A stretch of 23,549 nt of DNA from Acidobacteriota bacterium (lineage in GTDB: Bacteria; Acidobacteriota; Thermoanaerobaculia; Thermoanaerobaculales; Thermoanaerobaculaceae): contig JAJXUY010000005.1 in the NCBI GenBank assembly GCA_021782525.1, positions 1 to 23,549 of the forward strand. The letters are read 5' to 3'. Below the pieces are notes generated by a model. The model searched no databases, was not told the origin of the DNA, and was given only the letters and a program-made list of their open reading frames with translations. The position numbers were made by a program, and so were the translations under genes. This document shows positions 17,420-23,549 of the stretch, piece after piece (position 1 is the first letter of the stretch; each line of letters opens with the position of its first letter).

Positions 17420-18085
17420 ATGGCGACAGTGGTTGCCGAAGTCAGTAGCGTGGCGTGGCGCTTGGCACAGTTGGGGTTGGCGCCGAACGTTCTTAGGGAT
17501 GCAGTCGCCGCGGGGGAGCTCGAGCGTGTGTCCTGCACAGACCTTCATCCGGTGGGTTATCCCGGGTACACCGCCTGGGGAACGACCTTCGCCAGGCTTG
17601 CCTTCAACCTCAAGCCTTTCGGGTGGGAGAAACGGGACTTCCATAACCTCCCTCTCGTAACCCACCCAGAACGTCTCCTCGCAATCGCTGTGTCGTCTGG
17701 GAACGAGTTCACCGGAAGCAAGGACATAGACGTGGCCCCCTCAACGATGCACACAAAAGGACCGATGTTCGGTGTTCGTGTGACGCAAAATCAACCCTCC
17801 TTGTTCCATGAATCTGAGTTCCGACCGAAGCCGCCAGCAGACGCCCACGCCACCTGGATTCTCCTCTTTCACTCGCCGCAGGTACCAAGGGATGAGCGGA
17901 GCATCCCGCGCATCACAAGGTGCGAGCTCTCGATGCCCGAGGCCATCGATCCGTTCGGGTGGGTTGTCGCATGGAGCGAGCGGATCATACTGGAACCCGT
18001 CACGCTCGACGATCTGCCCCGGCGTGAGGCTGTCCCGGACCTTGGGCCGTCTCCCAAGATCGAAGTGAAGGTCACCAGGCGCTAG
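17420..18085 (+). CDS. Unknown protein, first gene of the XRE-ImmA unit (transposon cargo)
   Basis: A 221-aa soluble protein with no signal peptide or TM segment. I do not recognise a named domain. The N-terminal third (about 8-65) is helical, with SVAWRLAQLGLAPNVLRDAVAAGELERV and then GYPGYTAWGTTFARLAFNLKPFGW; the rest is mixed, with a central strand-rich stretch (WILLFHSPQV) and a C-terminal charged tail. The start at 17420 has a good GGGAGG site and a promoter. Its TAG stop overlaps the GTG/ATG start of the XRE-ImmA gene, so the two are probably co-translated and function together. From memory, similar hypothetical proteins precede XRE/ImmA genes elsewhere, which would make this a conserved two-gene module. 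A toxin, antitoxin or regulatory substrate role is possible but not shown by sequence. Confidence 0.75.
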   Translation: MATVVAEVSSVAWRLAQLGLAPNVLRDAVAAGELERVSCTDLHPVGYPGYTAWGTTFARLAFNLKPFGWEKRDFHNLPLVTHPERLLAIAVSSGNEFTGSKDIDVAPSTMHTKGPMFGVRVTQNQPSLFHESEFRPKPPADAHATWILLFHSPQVPRDERSIPRITRCELSMPEAIDPFGWVVAWSERIILEPVTLDDLPRREAVPDLGPSPKIEVKVTRR

Positions 18086-18087
18086 TG

Positions 18088-19188
18088 ATGTTCAACCCAA
18101 GTCGCCTTGCACTTGCCCGAAGACGGCGCGGTTTGAGTAAGACCGAACTAGCCCGACTCGTCGGTGTCTCGACCCAGACGATCAGCAACTATGAGGCCGG
18201 GCGGCGACAACCCGAAAAACCCGACCGCCTTGCGGCAGTATTACGTTTCCCGCCTGAGTTCTTCGTCGGCCAGGACCTGGAAGAACTCGACACTCAGCCG
18301 GTGAGCTTCCGTGCGCTCTCCCATATGAGCGCCTCTCGGAGGGAGATGGCTTTGGCGGCCGGAACGTTCGCAATTCACCTAATGGACTGGATTGAGCGAC
18401 GGTTCATTCTCCCTACCGTCGATCTTCCCGACCTCCACGATACGTCCGACCCGGCGGCCGCCGCGACAGAGATCCGGGCTTCCTGGAAAATCGGTGAACG
18501 GCCGCTAGGAAACCTAGTCCACCTCCTCGAGAGCCATGGTGTGCGCGTCTTCTCACTTGTCGAGGAATGTCACGAGGTTGATGCCTTTTCGTGTTGGTTT
18601 CAGGGATCCCCATTCGTCTTCCTCAACACAATGAAATCGGCAGAGCGCAGCAGATTTGATGCCGCGCACGAGTTGGGGCATCTCGTTCTTCACCGCCACG
18701 GCGGCCCGAGGAGTCGGAGGGCCGAAGAACAAGCATCTCAGTTTGCCTCGTGTTTCTTGATGCCAACCGCGAGCCTTCGGGCGTCAGCGCGGCTGAATCC
18801 TTCGTTGAACGGCATTGTGGAGGGGAAATCCCAGTGGGGCGTGTCTGCGATGGCATACGCCTTCGCTCTCTATCGGGCGAAGATGTTGGGCGACTGGCAT
18901 TACCACGACCTGGTCAGAAAGATGTCGGCCTTGGGCTACCGGACCAATGAACCAAGTCCCATGAGAAGGGAAACCTCGCAGGTTCTTGGGAAGGTGCTTG
19001 CCCTTCTTCGGGAAGATGGCACAGCAAGAGCGGACATTGCTGGCGCTCTGGCACTTCCAGCAGAGGAACTCAATAAACTTGTGTTCGGACTAACGCTCTC
19101 CGGGGTAGAAGGGAACGGGCCGCAGCACAAGCGTGCACTGTCCCCACGCGATCATCTACGGTTGGTGAAAGACGACGAAACAAACTGA
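18088..19188 (+). CDS. XRE-family HTH protein fused to ImmA/IrrE metallopeptidase (transposon cargo)
   Basis: A 366-aa protein. Residues 5-58 form an XRE HTH (RLALARRRRGLSKTELARLV, then TQTISNYEAGRRQPEKPDRLA). A linker leads to an ImmA/IrrE (COG2856-like) metallopeptidase domain with zinc motif HELGH (194-198) and a downstream Glu in EEQASQFASCFLMP (213-226), so the active site looks complete. In ICEBs1-type systems ImmA cleaves the ImmR repressor; here DNA binding and protease are one chain, as in many HTH-ImmA proteins. The ATG at 18088 is preferred for its MFNPSRLALARRRRG start; a GTG at 18085 overlaps the upstream stop. The stop TGA (19186-19188) is the first three bases of the 9-bp repeat that flanks the cargo, so the extreme C-terminus may have been set by the insertion junction. 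Confidence 0.9.
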   Translation: MFNPSRLALARRRRGLSKTELARLVGVSTQTISNYEAGRRQPEKPDRLAAVLRFPPEFFVGQDLEELDTQPVSFRALSHMSASRREMALAAGTFAIHLMDWIERRFILPTVDLPDLHDTSDPAAAATEIRASWKIGERPLGNLVHLLESHGVRVFSLVEECHEVDAFSCWFQGSPFVFLNTMKSAERSRFDAAHELGHLVLHRHGGPRSRRAEEQASQFASCFLMPTASLRASARLNPSLNGIVEGKSQWGVSAMAYAFALYRAKMLGDWHYHDLVRKMSALGYRTNEPSPMRRETSQVLGKVLALLREDGTARADIAGALALPAEELNKLVFGLTLSGVEGNGPQHKRALSPRDHLRLVKDDETN

Positions 19189-19194
19189 CTTGAC
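19186..19194 (+). repeat. 9-bp direct repeat at right cargo boundary (TGACTTGAC)
   Basis: Second copy of the repeat at 16252-16260. It holds the stop codon of the XRE-ImmA gene and the first bases of the transposase -35 box. Confidence 0.6.
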
Positions 19195-19222
19195 AATCGT
19201 GACCGCTCACGCTATATTGTCA
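19190..19222 (+). promoter_or_regulatory. Transposase promoter with internal dyad; leaderless transcript predicted
   Basis: TTGACA (19190-19195), 17-base spacer, TATATT (19213-19218): nearly consensus. Predicted transcription start is about 19225, the A of the transposase ATG, and no ribosome site exists. The promoter is also a broken dyad: TGACAAT (19191-19197) pairs with ATTGTCA (19216-19222), and CGTGA (19198-19202) with TCACG (19207-19211). This could be an operator. Confidence 0.6.
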
Positions 19223-19224
19223 GT

Positions 19225-20058
19225 ATGAACAAGCTCTCCACGGCCAAGCGAGCGGCGGTTGTCCGGTGTCTCGTTGAGGGCAACTCGATTCGCGCCACGG
19301 TGCGCATGACGGGCGCCGCCAAGAACACCGTCATCAAGCTCTTGGTGGAACTCGGCGAGGCCTGCTCGCGGTACCAAGACGCAGTGTTTAACGACCTCTA
19401 CTGTGAACATGTTCAGGCCGACGAGATCTGGTCGTTCTGCCACGCCAAGGCCAAGAACGTCCCCGAGGTACACCGCGGCGAGTTCGGCTACGGGGACGTG
19501 TGGACCTTCACCGCCATCGACGCAGATACGAAGCTCGTGCCGTCGTGGATGATCGGCCCGCGTGACCTCACGACTGCGACCGCCTTCATGCAGGACGTGG
19601 TGGCCCGGCTTCACGGCCGCGTCCAGCTCACGACCGACGGGTTGCACCTCTACATTGACGCGGTGGAGAGCTCCTTCGGCTCGGATGTGGACTTCGCGCA
19701 GCTCCAGAAGCTCTACGGTGTGCCGCCCGAGGCCGAGCATCGGTACAGCCCTGCGCAGTGCATCGGCACCAGCACCGAGGTCATGCAGGGCAACCCCGAC
19801 CCCAGTCACATATCGACTTCCTACGTCGAGCGCCAGAACCTCACGATGCGGATGAGCATGCGGCGGTTCACTCGACTGACGAATGGTTTCTCAAAGAAGC
19901 TGGCGAACCTTATGGCGGCCGTGAGTCTGCACTTCATGCACTACAACTTCTGCCGCAAGCACCAAACGCTCAAGGGCCAGACGCCCGCAATGGCTGCCGG
20001 AGTCTCCGATCACGTCTGGTCGGTCGAAGAGGTCGTGGCGCTCTTGGATTCAAACTGA
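19225..20058 (+). CDS. IS1-like DDE transposase
   Basis: A 277-aa transposase. An N-terminal HTH (about 5-45, STAKRAAVVRCLVEGNSIRATVRMTGAAKNTV read in two parts) precedes a DDE catalytic core with Asp66 (QADEIWSF), Asp138 (TTDGLHLY) and Glu202 (YVERQNLTMRM). The FTRLTNGFSKK segment after the Glu matches the IS1 InsB-type pattern (ERxNLxxR...FSK). It is one uninterrupted frame, without the InsA/InsB frameshift of classical IS1, as in single-frame IS1 relatives. The last codons and the TGA lie in the right inverted repeat. It looks intact. With perfect ends and target duplications the element may still be mobile. Family assignment is by pattern; the DDE class is secure. Confidence 0.88.
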   Translation: MNKLSTAKRAAVVRCLVEGNSIRATVRMTGAAKNTVIKLLVELGEACSRYQDAVFNDLYCEHVQADEIWSFCHAKAKNVPEVHRGEFGYGDVWTFTAIDADTKLVPSWMIGPRDLTTATAFMQDVVARLHGRVQLTTDGLHLYIDAVESSFGSDVDFAQLQKLYGVPPEAEHRYSPAQCIGTSTEVMQGNPDPSHISTSYVERQNLTMRMSMRRFTRLTNGFSKKLANLMAAVSLHFMHYNFCRKHQTLKGQTPAMAAGVSDHVWSVEEVVALLDSN

Positions 20059-20067
20059 CCCACTACC
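20049..20067 (-). repeat. Right terminal inverted repeat
   Basis: TTCAAACTGACCCACTACC, the exact reverse complement of the left repeat. It includes the transposase stop codon at 20056-20058. Confidence 0.95.
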
Positions 20068-20075
20068 AAACGTCG
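20068..20075. repeat. Target site duplication, right copy (AAACGTCG)
   Basis: An exact copy of 16213-16220 directly outside the right inverted repeat. From here to 20217 no gene is seen. A 6-bp GCGGCC/GGCCGC stem (20193-20214) lies just after the permease stop on the minus strand, without a T-run. Confidence 0.92.
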
Positions 20076-20217
20076 CCCGGCCGCAATCACCGGGACCACG
20101 ACCCGAGCCGGTGGGCGACGGCGAGCGGGCCGGCGCTGGGCGTCGTGTCGCCGACCACCGTCCCGGCGGCGCCGGCCTGGACACCGGTCCCGGCGGCCGT
20201 GGTCCTCGGGCCGCGAC

Positions 20218-20877
20218 CTATCTGGTGAAAGCCGTGCGGCGGACGAACAGCGCCGCGGTCAGCGCCATGACCGCCGTGTCGAGGGCGGCGGCGGCCGCGA
20301 GCTGCGCCGCCGGCTCGATCTTCACGAGCTGCAGCGGGATCATGAGCACGGCCAGGACGGCCAGCAGCACCTTGGGGGCGAGCGCCGTGCCCCAGCCGGC
20401 GCGCCGGCGCAGCTCGAGGATCTCGCGGATGGCGAGAGCGAACTCGACCCAGAAGAGCAGCACCAGCGCGACGAAGTCGAGCGCGAGGTGACGCGACCAG
20501 AAGCGCGACGGGTCGAAGAGCGCCGCCAGCGCCGCGAAGGCGAGCTGCGACACGATCAGGCCGGCCGCGACCAGCGCCGCGGGGAGCACGACGCGGGCGG
20601 CGGCCACCTGGCCGACGCGGAGAGGAAGCAGCGCCTGCATGCGGACCCGGCTCTCGCTCCGCTCCGTCCCGATCGCGATGAAGCCGGCGATCATCGAGGC
20701 GAGGAGGATGGCGAGCGGCAGCTGTGTCGCGATCTTCGGCAGCTCGGCGCGGTCGCCGGCCCCGCCGACCGCGGCGAGGAGAGCGACGACGAGGGCGAAG
20801 ATACCCGTGCCGATCGCCCACGAGATCAGCAGGACCGGCCGATAGAAGCGCAGCCCTTCCCTAACCAGTCGCCACAT
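20218..20877 (-). CDS. ABC-2 type transporter permease subunit
   Basis: A 219-aa integral membrane protein with about six hydrophobic segments (near 15-37, 52-68, 88-115, 128-150, 165-180 and 190-210). A short N-terminal amphipathic start (MWRLVREGLRFYRPVLL) and the motif ERSESRVRMQALLPLRVGQVAAARV after the second segment are typical of ABC-2 permeases, in which this loop follows TM2. It overlaps the ATPase gene by 17 nt, with GGGGAGG five bases before its ATG at 20877. It should form the membrane half of the exporter encoded with the upstream ATPase; the substrate is unknown. It is the last gene of the operon. Confidence 0.85.
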   Translation of the reverse strand: MWRLVREGLRFYRPVLLISWAIGTGIFALVVALLAAVGGAGDRAELPKIATQLPLAILLASMIAGFIAIGTERSESRVRMQALLPLRVGQVAAARVVLPAALVAAGLIVSQLAFAALAALFDPSRFWSRHLALDFVALVLLFWVEFALAIREILELRRRAGWGTALAPKVLLAVLAVLMIPLQLVKIEPAAQLAAAAALDTAVMALTAALFVRRTAFTR

Positions 20878-21751
20878 CGTCGCCTCCCCTGAGGATCGCC
20901 ACCGCGATCTCGTCGATCGTCATGCGGGACTGCTCGATCGTGCCCGCTCCGAGCTCGCGCAGGTGGGCGATCGTCGCCTCGCCGTCGCGGCTCACCACCT
21001 GGTGCTCGGCGCGGACGCGGCGGTACTCGACGGCCGCCGTCACGCCGACGTCCTGTTCGGCGAGCCGGAACGAGATCCGGCGCCAGCGGTCGGTGAGCGC
21101 GTCCCTGGAGCTGCGCAGCAGGACGCGCCCGTCGCGGAGGAAGATGAGCTCGTCGGCGAGCCGCGAGATGTCGGACAGCACGTGGGTCGAGTAGAAGATC
21201 GCGTGCTCGCCGTCCTCGATCACCTCCCAGAGGACGTCGAGCACCTCGGCGCGGACCACAGGGTCGAGGCCGGAGGTCGGTTCGTCGAGGAGGAGCAGCC
21301 GCGGCCCGTGGCCGAGCGCCGCCACCAGGGCGAGCTTCGCGACCTGGCCCTTGGAGAGCTCGCACGCCTTGACGTCGAGCGGCAGCCCGAGGCGCCCGGC
21401 GAGCCGGAGCGCGCGTTCATGCGACCAGCCGGCGTAGAAGCGGGAGAGGTGCCCGAGGTTCTCCCGCGCCGTCCAGCTCCGGTAGAACCCCTGCGTCTCC
21501 CCGACGACGCCGATCTCGGCCTTCCAGGCCGCGTCACGCGGGTCCACCCCTTGCCCGAAGACCTCGGCCGAGCCGCCGTCGGGGACCACGAGCCCGGCGA
21601 TGCAGTTGATCGTGGTCGTCTTGCCGGAACCGTTCGGGCCGATGAACCCCAGCACCGTTCCCGGTTCGAGTTTCAGGTCGAGCGGGCCGAGGGTGAAGCC
21701 CCGGTAGCGCTTGACCACCTGGTGCAGCGAGAACGCCGATGTCGTGCTCAT
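20861..21751 (-). CDS. ABC transporter ATP-binding protein (YtrB/CcmA-like)
   Basis: A 296-aa cytoplasmic ATPase. It has Walker A GPNGSGKT (38-45), a Q-loop-region substitute GETQGFY (83-89), a signature LSKGQ (131-135, in place of LSGGQ), Walker B LLLLDEPTSGLD (151-162) and an H-loop His189 (STH). The C-terminal third (about 205-296) is the extra regulatory domain usual in multidrug/antibiotic-type exporters. The ATG at 21751 has GAGGAG six bases upstream and overlaps the GntR stop as ATGA. The GntR-ATPase-permease order matches ytr-type operons, which in Bacillus respond to cell-wall antibiotics. Here the substrate is not evident. Confidence 0.93.
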   Translation of the reverse strand: MSTTSAFSLHQVVKRYRGFTLGPLDLKLEPGTVLGFIGPNGSGKTTTINCIAGLVVPDGGSAEVFGQGVDPRDAAWKAEIGVVGETQGFYRSWTARENLGHLSRFYAGWSHERALRLAGRLGLPLDVKACELSKGQVAKLALVAALGHGPRLLLLDEPTSGLDPVVRAEVLDVLWEVIEDGEHAIFYSTHVLSDISRLADELIFLRDGRVLLRSSRDALTDRWRRISFRLAEQDVGVTAAVEYRRVRAEHQVVSRDGEATIAHLRELGAGTIEQSRMTIDEIAVAILRGGDDVATG

Positions 21752-22140
21752 CTGGTGCTCCTCTTCGCGCGCAGGACCTGCTCGAACACCGCGCGAATCT
21801 GCGTCCCGGCCAGCCCCTCGGCCTCGGCCGCCGCGACGACGCGGCCGAGCGCCTCCTCGAGCCGCCGGACGGCCATCTCGCGCTTCGCTCCCCCGGGGAT
21901 CTCGAGGACGAAGAACCCCTTACCCGGCCGGGAGCGGAGCAGCCCCTCACGCTCCAGGTCCTCATAGGCGCGCTGCACGGTGATCACGCTCACCCGGTGC
22001 TCGCGCGCCAGGGCGCGGATCGACGGCAGCGAGTCGTCGCCAGCGATCCGCTCCGCCAGGATCTGCGCCCGGATCTGGCGCGAGATCTGGGCGTGCAGCG
22101 GCTCGGCCGACAGCTCGCTGAGGTGGAGGAGCAGCTCCAT
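21748..22140 (-). CDS. YtrA-like GntR-family repressor
   Basis: A 130-aa regulator. The N-terminal winged HTH (about 1-78) has the GntR hallmark QISRQIRAQILAERIAGDDSLPSIRALARE, then VSVITVQRAYEDLEREGLL and RPGKGFFV. The short C-terminal helical region (about 88-128) fits the YtrA subfamily, which lacks a large effector domain. The ATG at 22140 is preferred: GGGGAG is correctly spaced, and a GTG one codon upstream is possible. It overlaps the upstream stop by one base. Its N-terminal domain is clearly paralogous to that of the GntR-PP2C protein encoded just upstream. It probably represses its own operon through the AT-rich dyad at 23198-23220 (inference). Confidence 0.9.
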   Translation of the reverse strand: MELLLHLSELSAEPLHAQISRQIRAQILAERIAGDDSLPSIRALAREHRVSVITVQRAYEDLEREGLLRSRPGKGFFVLEIPGGAKREMAVRRLEEALGRVVAAAEAEGLAGTQIRAVFEQVLRAKRSTR

Positions 22141-23183
22141 CACCGCTCCCCGCGGCGGCGCAACTCGACCGCAACCGCCGTCCAGTCGTCATCCAGGGCA
22201 GGCCCCACGGCGTCGTGGACCCGGTCGAGCACGCCGTCGAGCCACGTCTCGACCCCGCCGCCATCCGCCGCGCCGCGCCCCACGGTGGCCGCCAGGGCGT
22301 CGTACCCGAACGAGCCGCCGGACGCGAGCGGCGCCTCCGGGATCCCGTCGGAGAACAGGAAGAGGCGTTCCCCGTCCGCCAGCCGCGTGGTCACCGAGAC
22401 GTACGGCACGTCGGGCCTGATCCCCAGTGGGAGGCGCGGGCCGCGCGCCTCGAGCGCGCGGACGCTCCCACGGCGGCCGACGAGGAACGGGTCGGGCATC
22501 CCGGCGTTGGCGAGCTCGACGATCCCGGTGCAGGGAGTGATCCTGGCGAAAGCGAGCGCCACGAACTGCGCCCGGCCCAGCTCTCCGGCGAGACGGCGGT
22601 TGAGCTCGCGCAGCGTCTCGGCGACCCCACGGCCGGCCGCGACGAACGGCGTCATCGCCTTGACGGAGGCCATGGTCAGACTGGCCGCCAGCCCCTTGCC
22701 GGCGACGTCCGCGACGATCACCCCGACGGCGTCGGCCGTGGGGAGCACGTCGTGAAAGTCGCCCGCCACGACGCGCGCCGGGAAGCTGCGCGAGACGACG
22801 GTGAACCCCTCGCCGTCCACCCGCGCCGGCGGCAGCAGGCGGCGCTGGACCTCGCGCGCGAGCTCGAGGTCGCGCCGCAGGAGCTCCTGCCCGTCGGGGT
22901 CGTCGAGCAGGCGGCGCTGGGCCGCGGCGCGCCGCCGCGGTGCCGGAACCTCGGCGACCCGCAGGGATGCCCCGGCGGCGGGCTCGAGCCACCCCTCCTG
23001 GGCGAGCTCGCCCAGCGCGCGCCGCACGTCCCCCGGGCTGACGTGCAGCTCGCGTGCGATGCGGCGGGGGTCGGGGAGGGTGGAGCTCGCCTGCAGGTCC
23101 CCGGTGAGGATCCTGGCGCGCAGCTGTCTCGCGATCTGGCTCCGCATCGGCTCCGGCGAGTTTTCGGTCACGTGGAGCAACAT
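22140..23183 (-). CDS. GntR-type winged-HTH fused to PP2C/SpoIIE-like serine phosphatase
   Basis: A 347-aa protein from the ATG at 23183. A GTG at 23198 would add five residues, but the alignment with the next gene's N-terminus favours 23183. Residues 1-80 form a GntR wHTH (PMRSQIARQLRARILTGDL, then VSPGDVRRALGELAQEGWL). A helical linker with ELAREVQRRLLPP (107-119) is typical of RsbU-like proteins. A SpoIIE/PP2C phosphatase domain covers about 125-345. Putative metal-binding residues are retained: Asp142 and Asp145 (GDFHD), Asp159 (DVAGKG), Asp279 (FSDGIPEA) and Asp332/333 (DDWTAVAV). The fusion of a GntR DNA-binding domain directly to a PP2C phosphatase is unusual. No anti-sigma or anti-sigma antagonist gene is visible in the window, so the substrate is unknown. 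First gene of the ABC operon. Confidence 0.88.
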   Translation of the reverse strand: MLLHVTENSPEPMRSQIARQLRARILTGDLQASSTLPDPRRIARELHVSPGDVRRALGELAQEGWLEPAAGASLRVAEVPAPRRRAAAQRRLLDDPDGQELLRRDLELAREVQRRLLPPARVDGEGFTVVSRSFPARVVAGDFHDVLPTADAVGVIVADVAGKGLAASLTMASVKAMTPFVAAGRGVAETLRELNRRLAGELGRAQFVALAFARITPCTGIVELANAGMPDPFLVGRRGSVRALEARGPRLPLGIRPDVPYVSVTTRLADGERLFLFSDGIPEAPLASGGSFGYDALAATVGRGAADGGGVETWLDGVLDRVHDAVGPALDDDWTAVAVELRRRGER

Positions 23184-23197
23184 GGGCACCGTCCTCA

Positions 23198-23236
23198 CTG
23201 CATATATACGTTATATACAGTCGAAGGGTTTGTCAA
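23198..23236 (-). promoter_or_regulatory. Promoter and AT-rich operator dyad of the GntR/ABC operon
   Basis: Read on the minus strand, TTGACA (23236-23231) is followed by a TATATAAC-containing -10 region. A -10 of TAACGT gives 17-bp spacing, TATAAC gives 15. The 23-base stretch 23198-23220 begins CTG and ends CAG on both strands, with two TATATA blocks around a central ACG. It is an imperfect dyad like those bound by YtrA-type GntR repressors. It is the only AT-rich patch in this GC-rich neighbourhood. Confidence 0.6.
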
Positions 23237-23323
23237 GCCCCCGCGCGGGCGGCGACCGGGTCGCCCGGCACACCCCGCCGTCGCCGAAGCGAACCTTGCC
23301 CCGCAACTCCCGTATCATCCCAG

Positions 23324-23339
23324 AGAGCCGGCGGGCTCT
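23324..23339 (+). promoter_or_regulatory. Short hairpin upstream of the S46 peptidase gene
   Basis: AGAGCC (23324-23329), loop GGCG, GGCTCT (23334-23339), lying just after a possible -10 TATCAT (23313-23318) with no good -35. It would sit in the 5' leader of the peptidase mRNA. Apart from this, 23240-23389 holds nothing I can support. Confidence 0.3.
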
Positions 23340-23389
23340 GGGGAGGAGTCCGCCGTCACCGGGTCACCCCCGGACAAGGGAGGATCGGA

Positions 23390-23549
23390 GTGAAAGCCTT
23401 GCAAACCTCTGCGCGGTGGGTAGGCGCGTGGCTCCTGCCTGTGACAGTTGTTCTCATCGGCGCCGGAAGCGCCAGGGCCGACGAGGGGATGTGGACGTTC
23501 GACAACCCACCGGTCAAGCAGCTCGAGGCGAAGTACGGCTTCGTGCCGA
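23390..23549 (+). CDS. S46-family dipeptidyl-peptidase (DPP7/DPP11-like), N-terminus only
   Basis: The GTG at 23390 follows GGGAGG by six bases. The frame gives a signal peptide (VKALQTSARWVGAWLLPVTV then VLIGAGSARA) and a mature start DEGMWTFDNPPVKQLEAKYG, which is the characteristic opening of S46 dipeptidyl-peptidases: exported serine peptidases that release dipeptides from peptide N-termini in the periplasm. The catalytic triad lies beyond the window. It is divergent from the GntR/ABC operon and shares the 200-bp region with its promoter. Only 53 codons are visible, yet the N-terminal motif is distinctive. Confidence 0.8.
   Translation, partial: MKALQTSARWVGAWLLPVTVVLIGAGSARADEGMWTFDNPPVKQLEAKYGFVP

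Larger units (their letters stand above)
16221..20067. mobile_element. Cargo-carrying IS1-like transposon, 3847 bp, complete
   Basis: The element is bounded by perfect 19-bp inverted repeats (GGTAGTGGGTCAGTTTGAA at 16221-16239 and its reverse complement at 20049-20067) and flanked by 8-bp duplications AAACGTCG. One transposase gene sits at the right end, with its stop codon inside the right repeat. Between the left repeat and the transposase lie four passenger genes: a DUF4760-like membrane protein (minus strand), a small KGG-like protein, an unknown 221-aa protein and an XRE-ImmA/IrrE protein (plus strand). Base composition of the cargo is visibly less GC-rich than the flanks, especially 16400-17080. 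Eight-base duplications suit the IS1 family. There is no second IS copy, so this is a single-IS transporter-type element, not a composite transposon. The insertion separates the ABC operon from the A2M operon without breaking a gene. Confidence 0.9.

Noticed and set aside
16221..20067. Composite transposon, or integrative element driven by the ImmA-like gene
   Set aside because: There is only one transposase and one pair of ends, and no integrase, excisionase, relaxase or tRNA attachment site. The 8-bp duplications fit DDE transposition by the resident transposase.

Overview
The window is very GC-rich DNA with dense genes, strong Shine-Dalgarno sites, frequent GTG starts and tightly packed same-strand operons. 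The gene content (UvrA, PBP1C with a bacterial alpha-2-macroglobulin, a signal-peptide-bearing S46 peptidase) points to a Gram-negative-type, non-model environmental bacterium. An Acidobacteriota- or Gemmatimonadota-like lineage is possible, but this is a guess from style and gene content, not a demonstrated placement.

Layout. (1) 1-1415: 3' part of uvrA on the plus strand, followed by a GC hairpin. (2) 1610-16152, minus strand: a four-gene envelope operon. In order of transcription it encodes a membrane-anchored helical protein, a 1792-residue secreted repeat protein of unknown function, a bacterial alpha-2-macroglobulin with an intact thioester motif, and penicillin-binding protein 1C. The A2M/PBP1C pair is a known periplasmic partnership (protease trap plus peptidoglycan repair). 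The two upstream genes are not part of the standard pair and look like additional components. (3) 16221-20067: a complete, cleanly inserted transposon with perfect 19-bp terminal inverted repeats, an 8-bp target duplication and an IS1-like DDE transposase at its right end. Its cargo is a DUF4760-like membrane protein, a small basic KGG-like protein, and a two-gene unit of an unknown protein plus an XRE-HTH/ImmA-IrrE metallopeptidase. The cargo has visibly lower GC than the host. (4) 20218-23183, minus strand: an operon for a GntR-HTH/PP2C phosphatase fusion, a YtrA-like GntR repressor, an ABC ATPase and an ABC-2 type permease, with a promoter that overlaps an AT-rich dyad. (5) 23390-end: the start of an S46-family dipeptidyl-peptidase gene on the plus strand.

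The points most worth a second look are the cargo-carrying IS1-like transposon, where a 9-bp direct repeat suggests the cargo was inserted at the transposase -35 box; its XRE-ImmA module, with an operator-like palindrome between the -35 and -10 boxes; the GntR-PP2C fusion; and the giant repeat protein coupled to A2M/PBP1C. The transposon lies only 7 bp from the -35 box of the A2M operon promoter, which it leaves intact.
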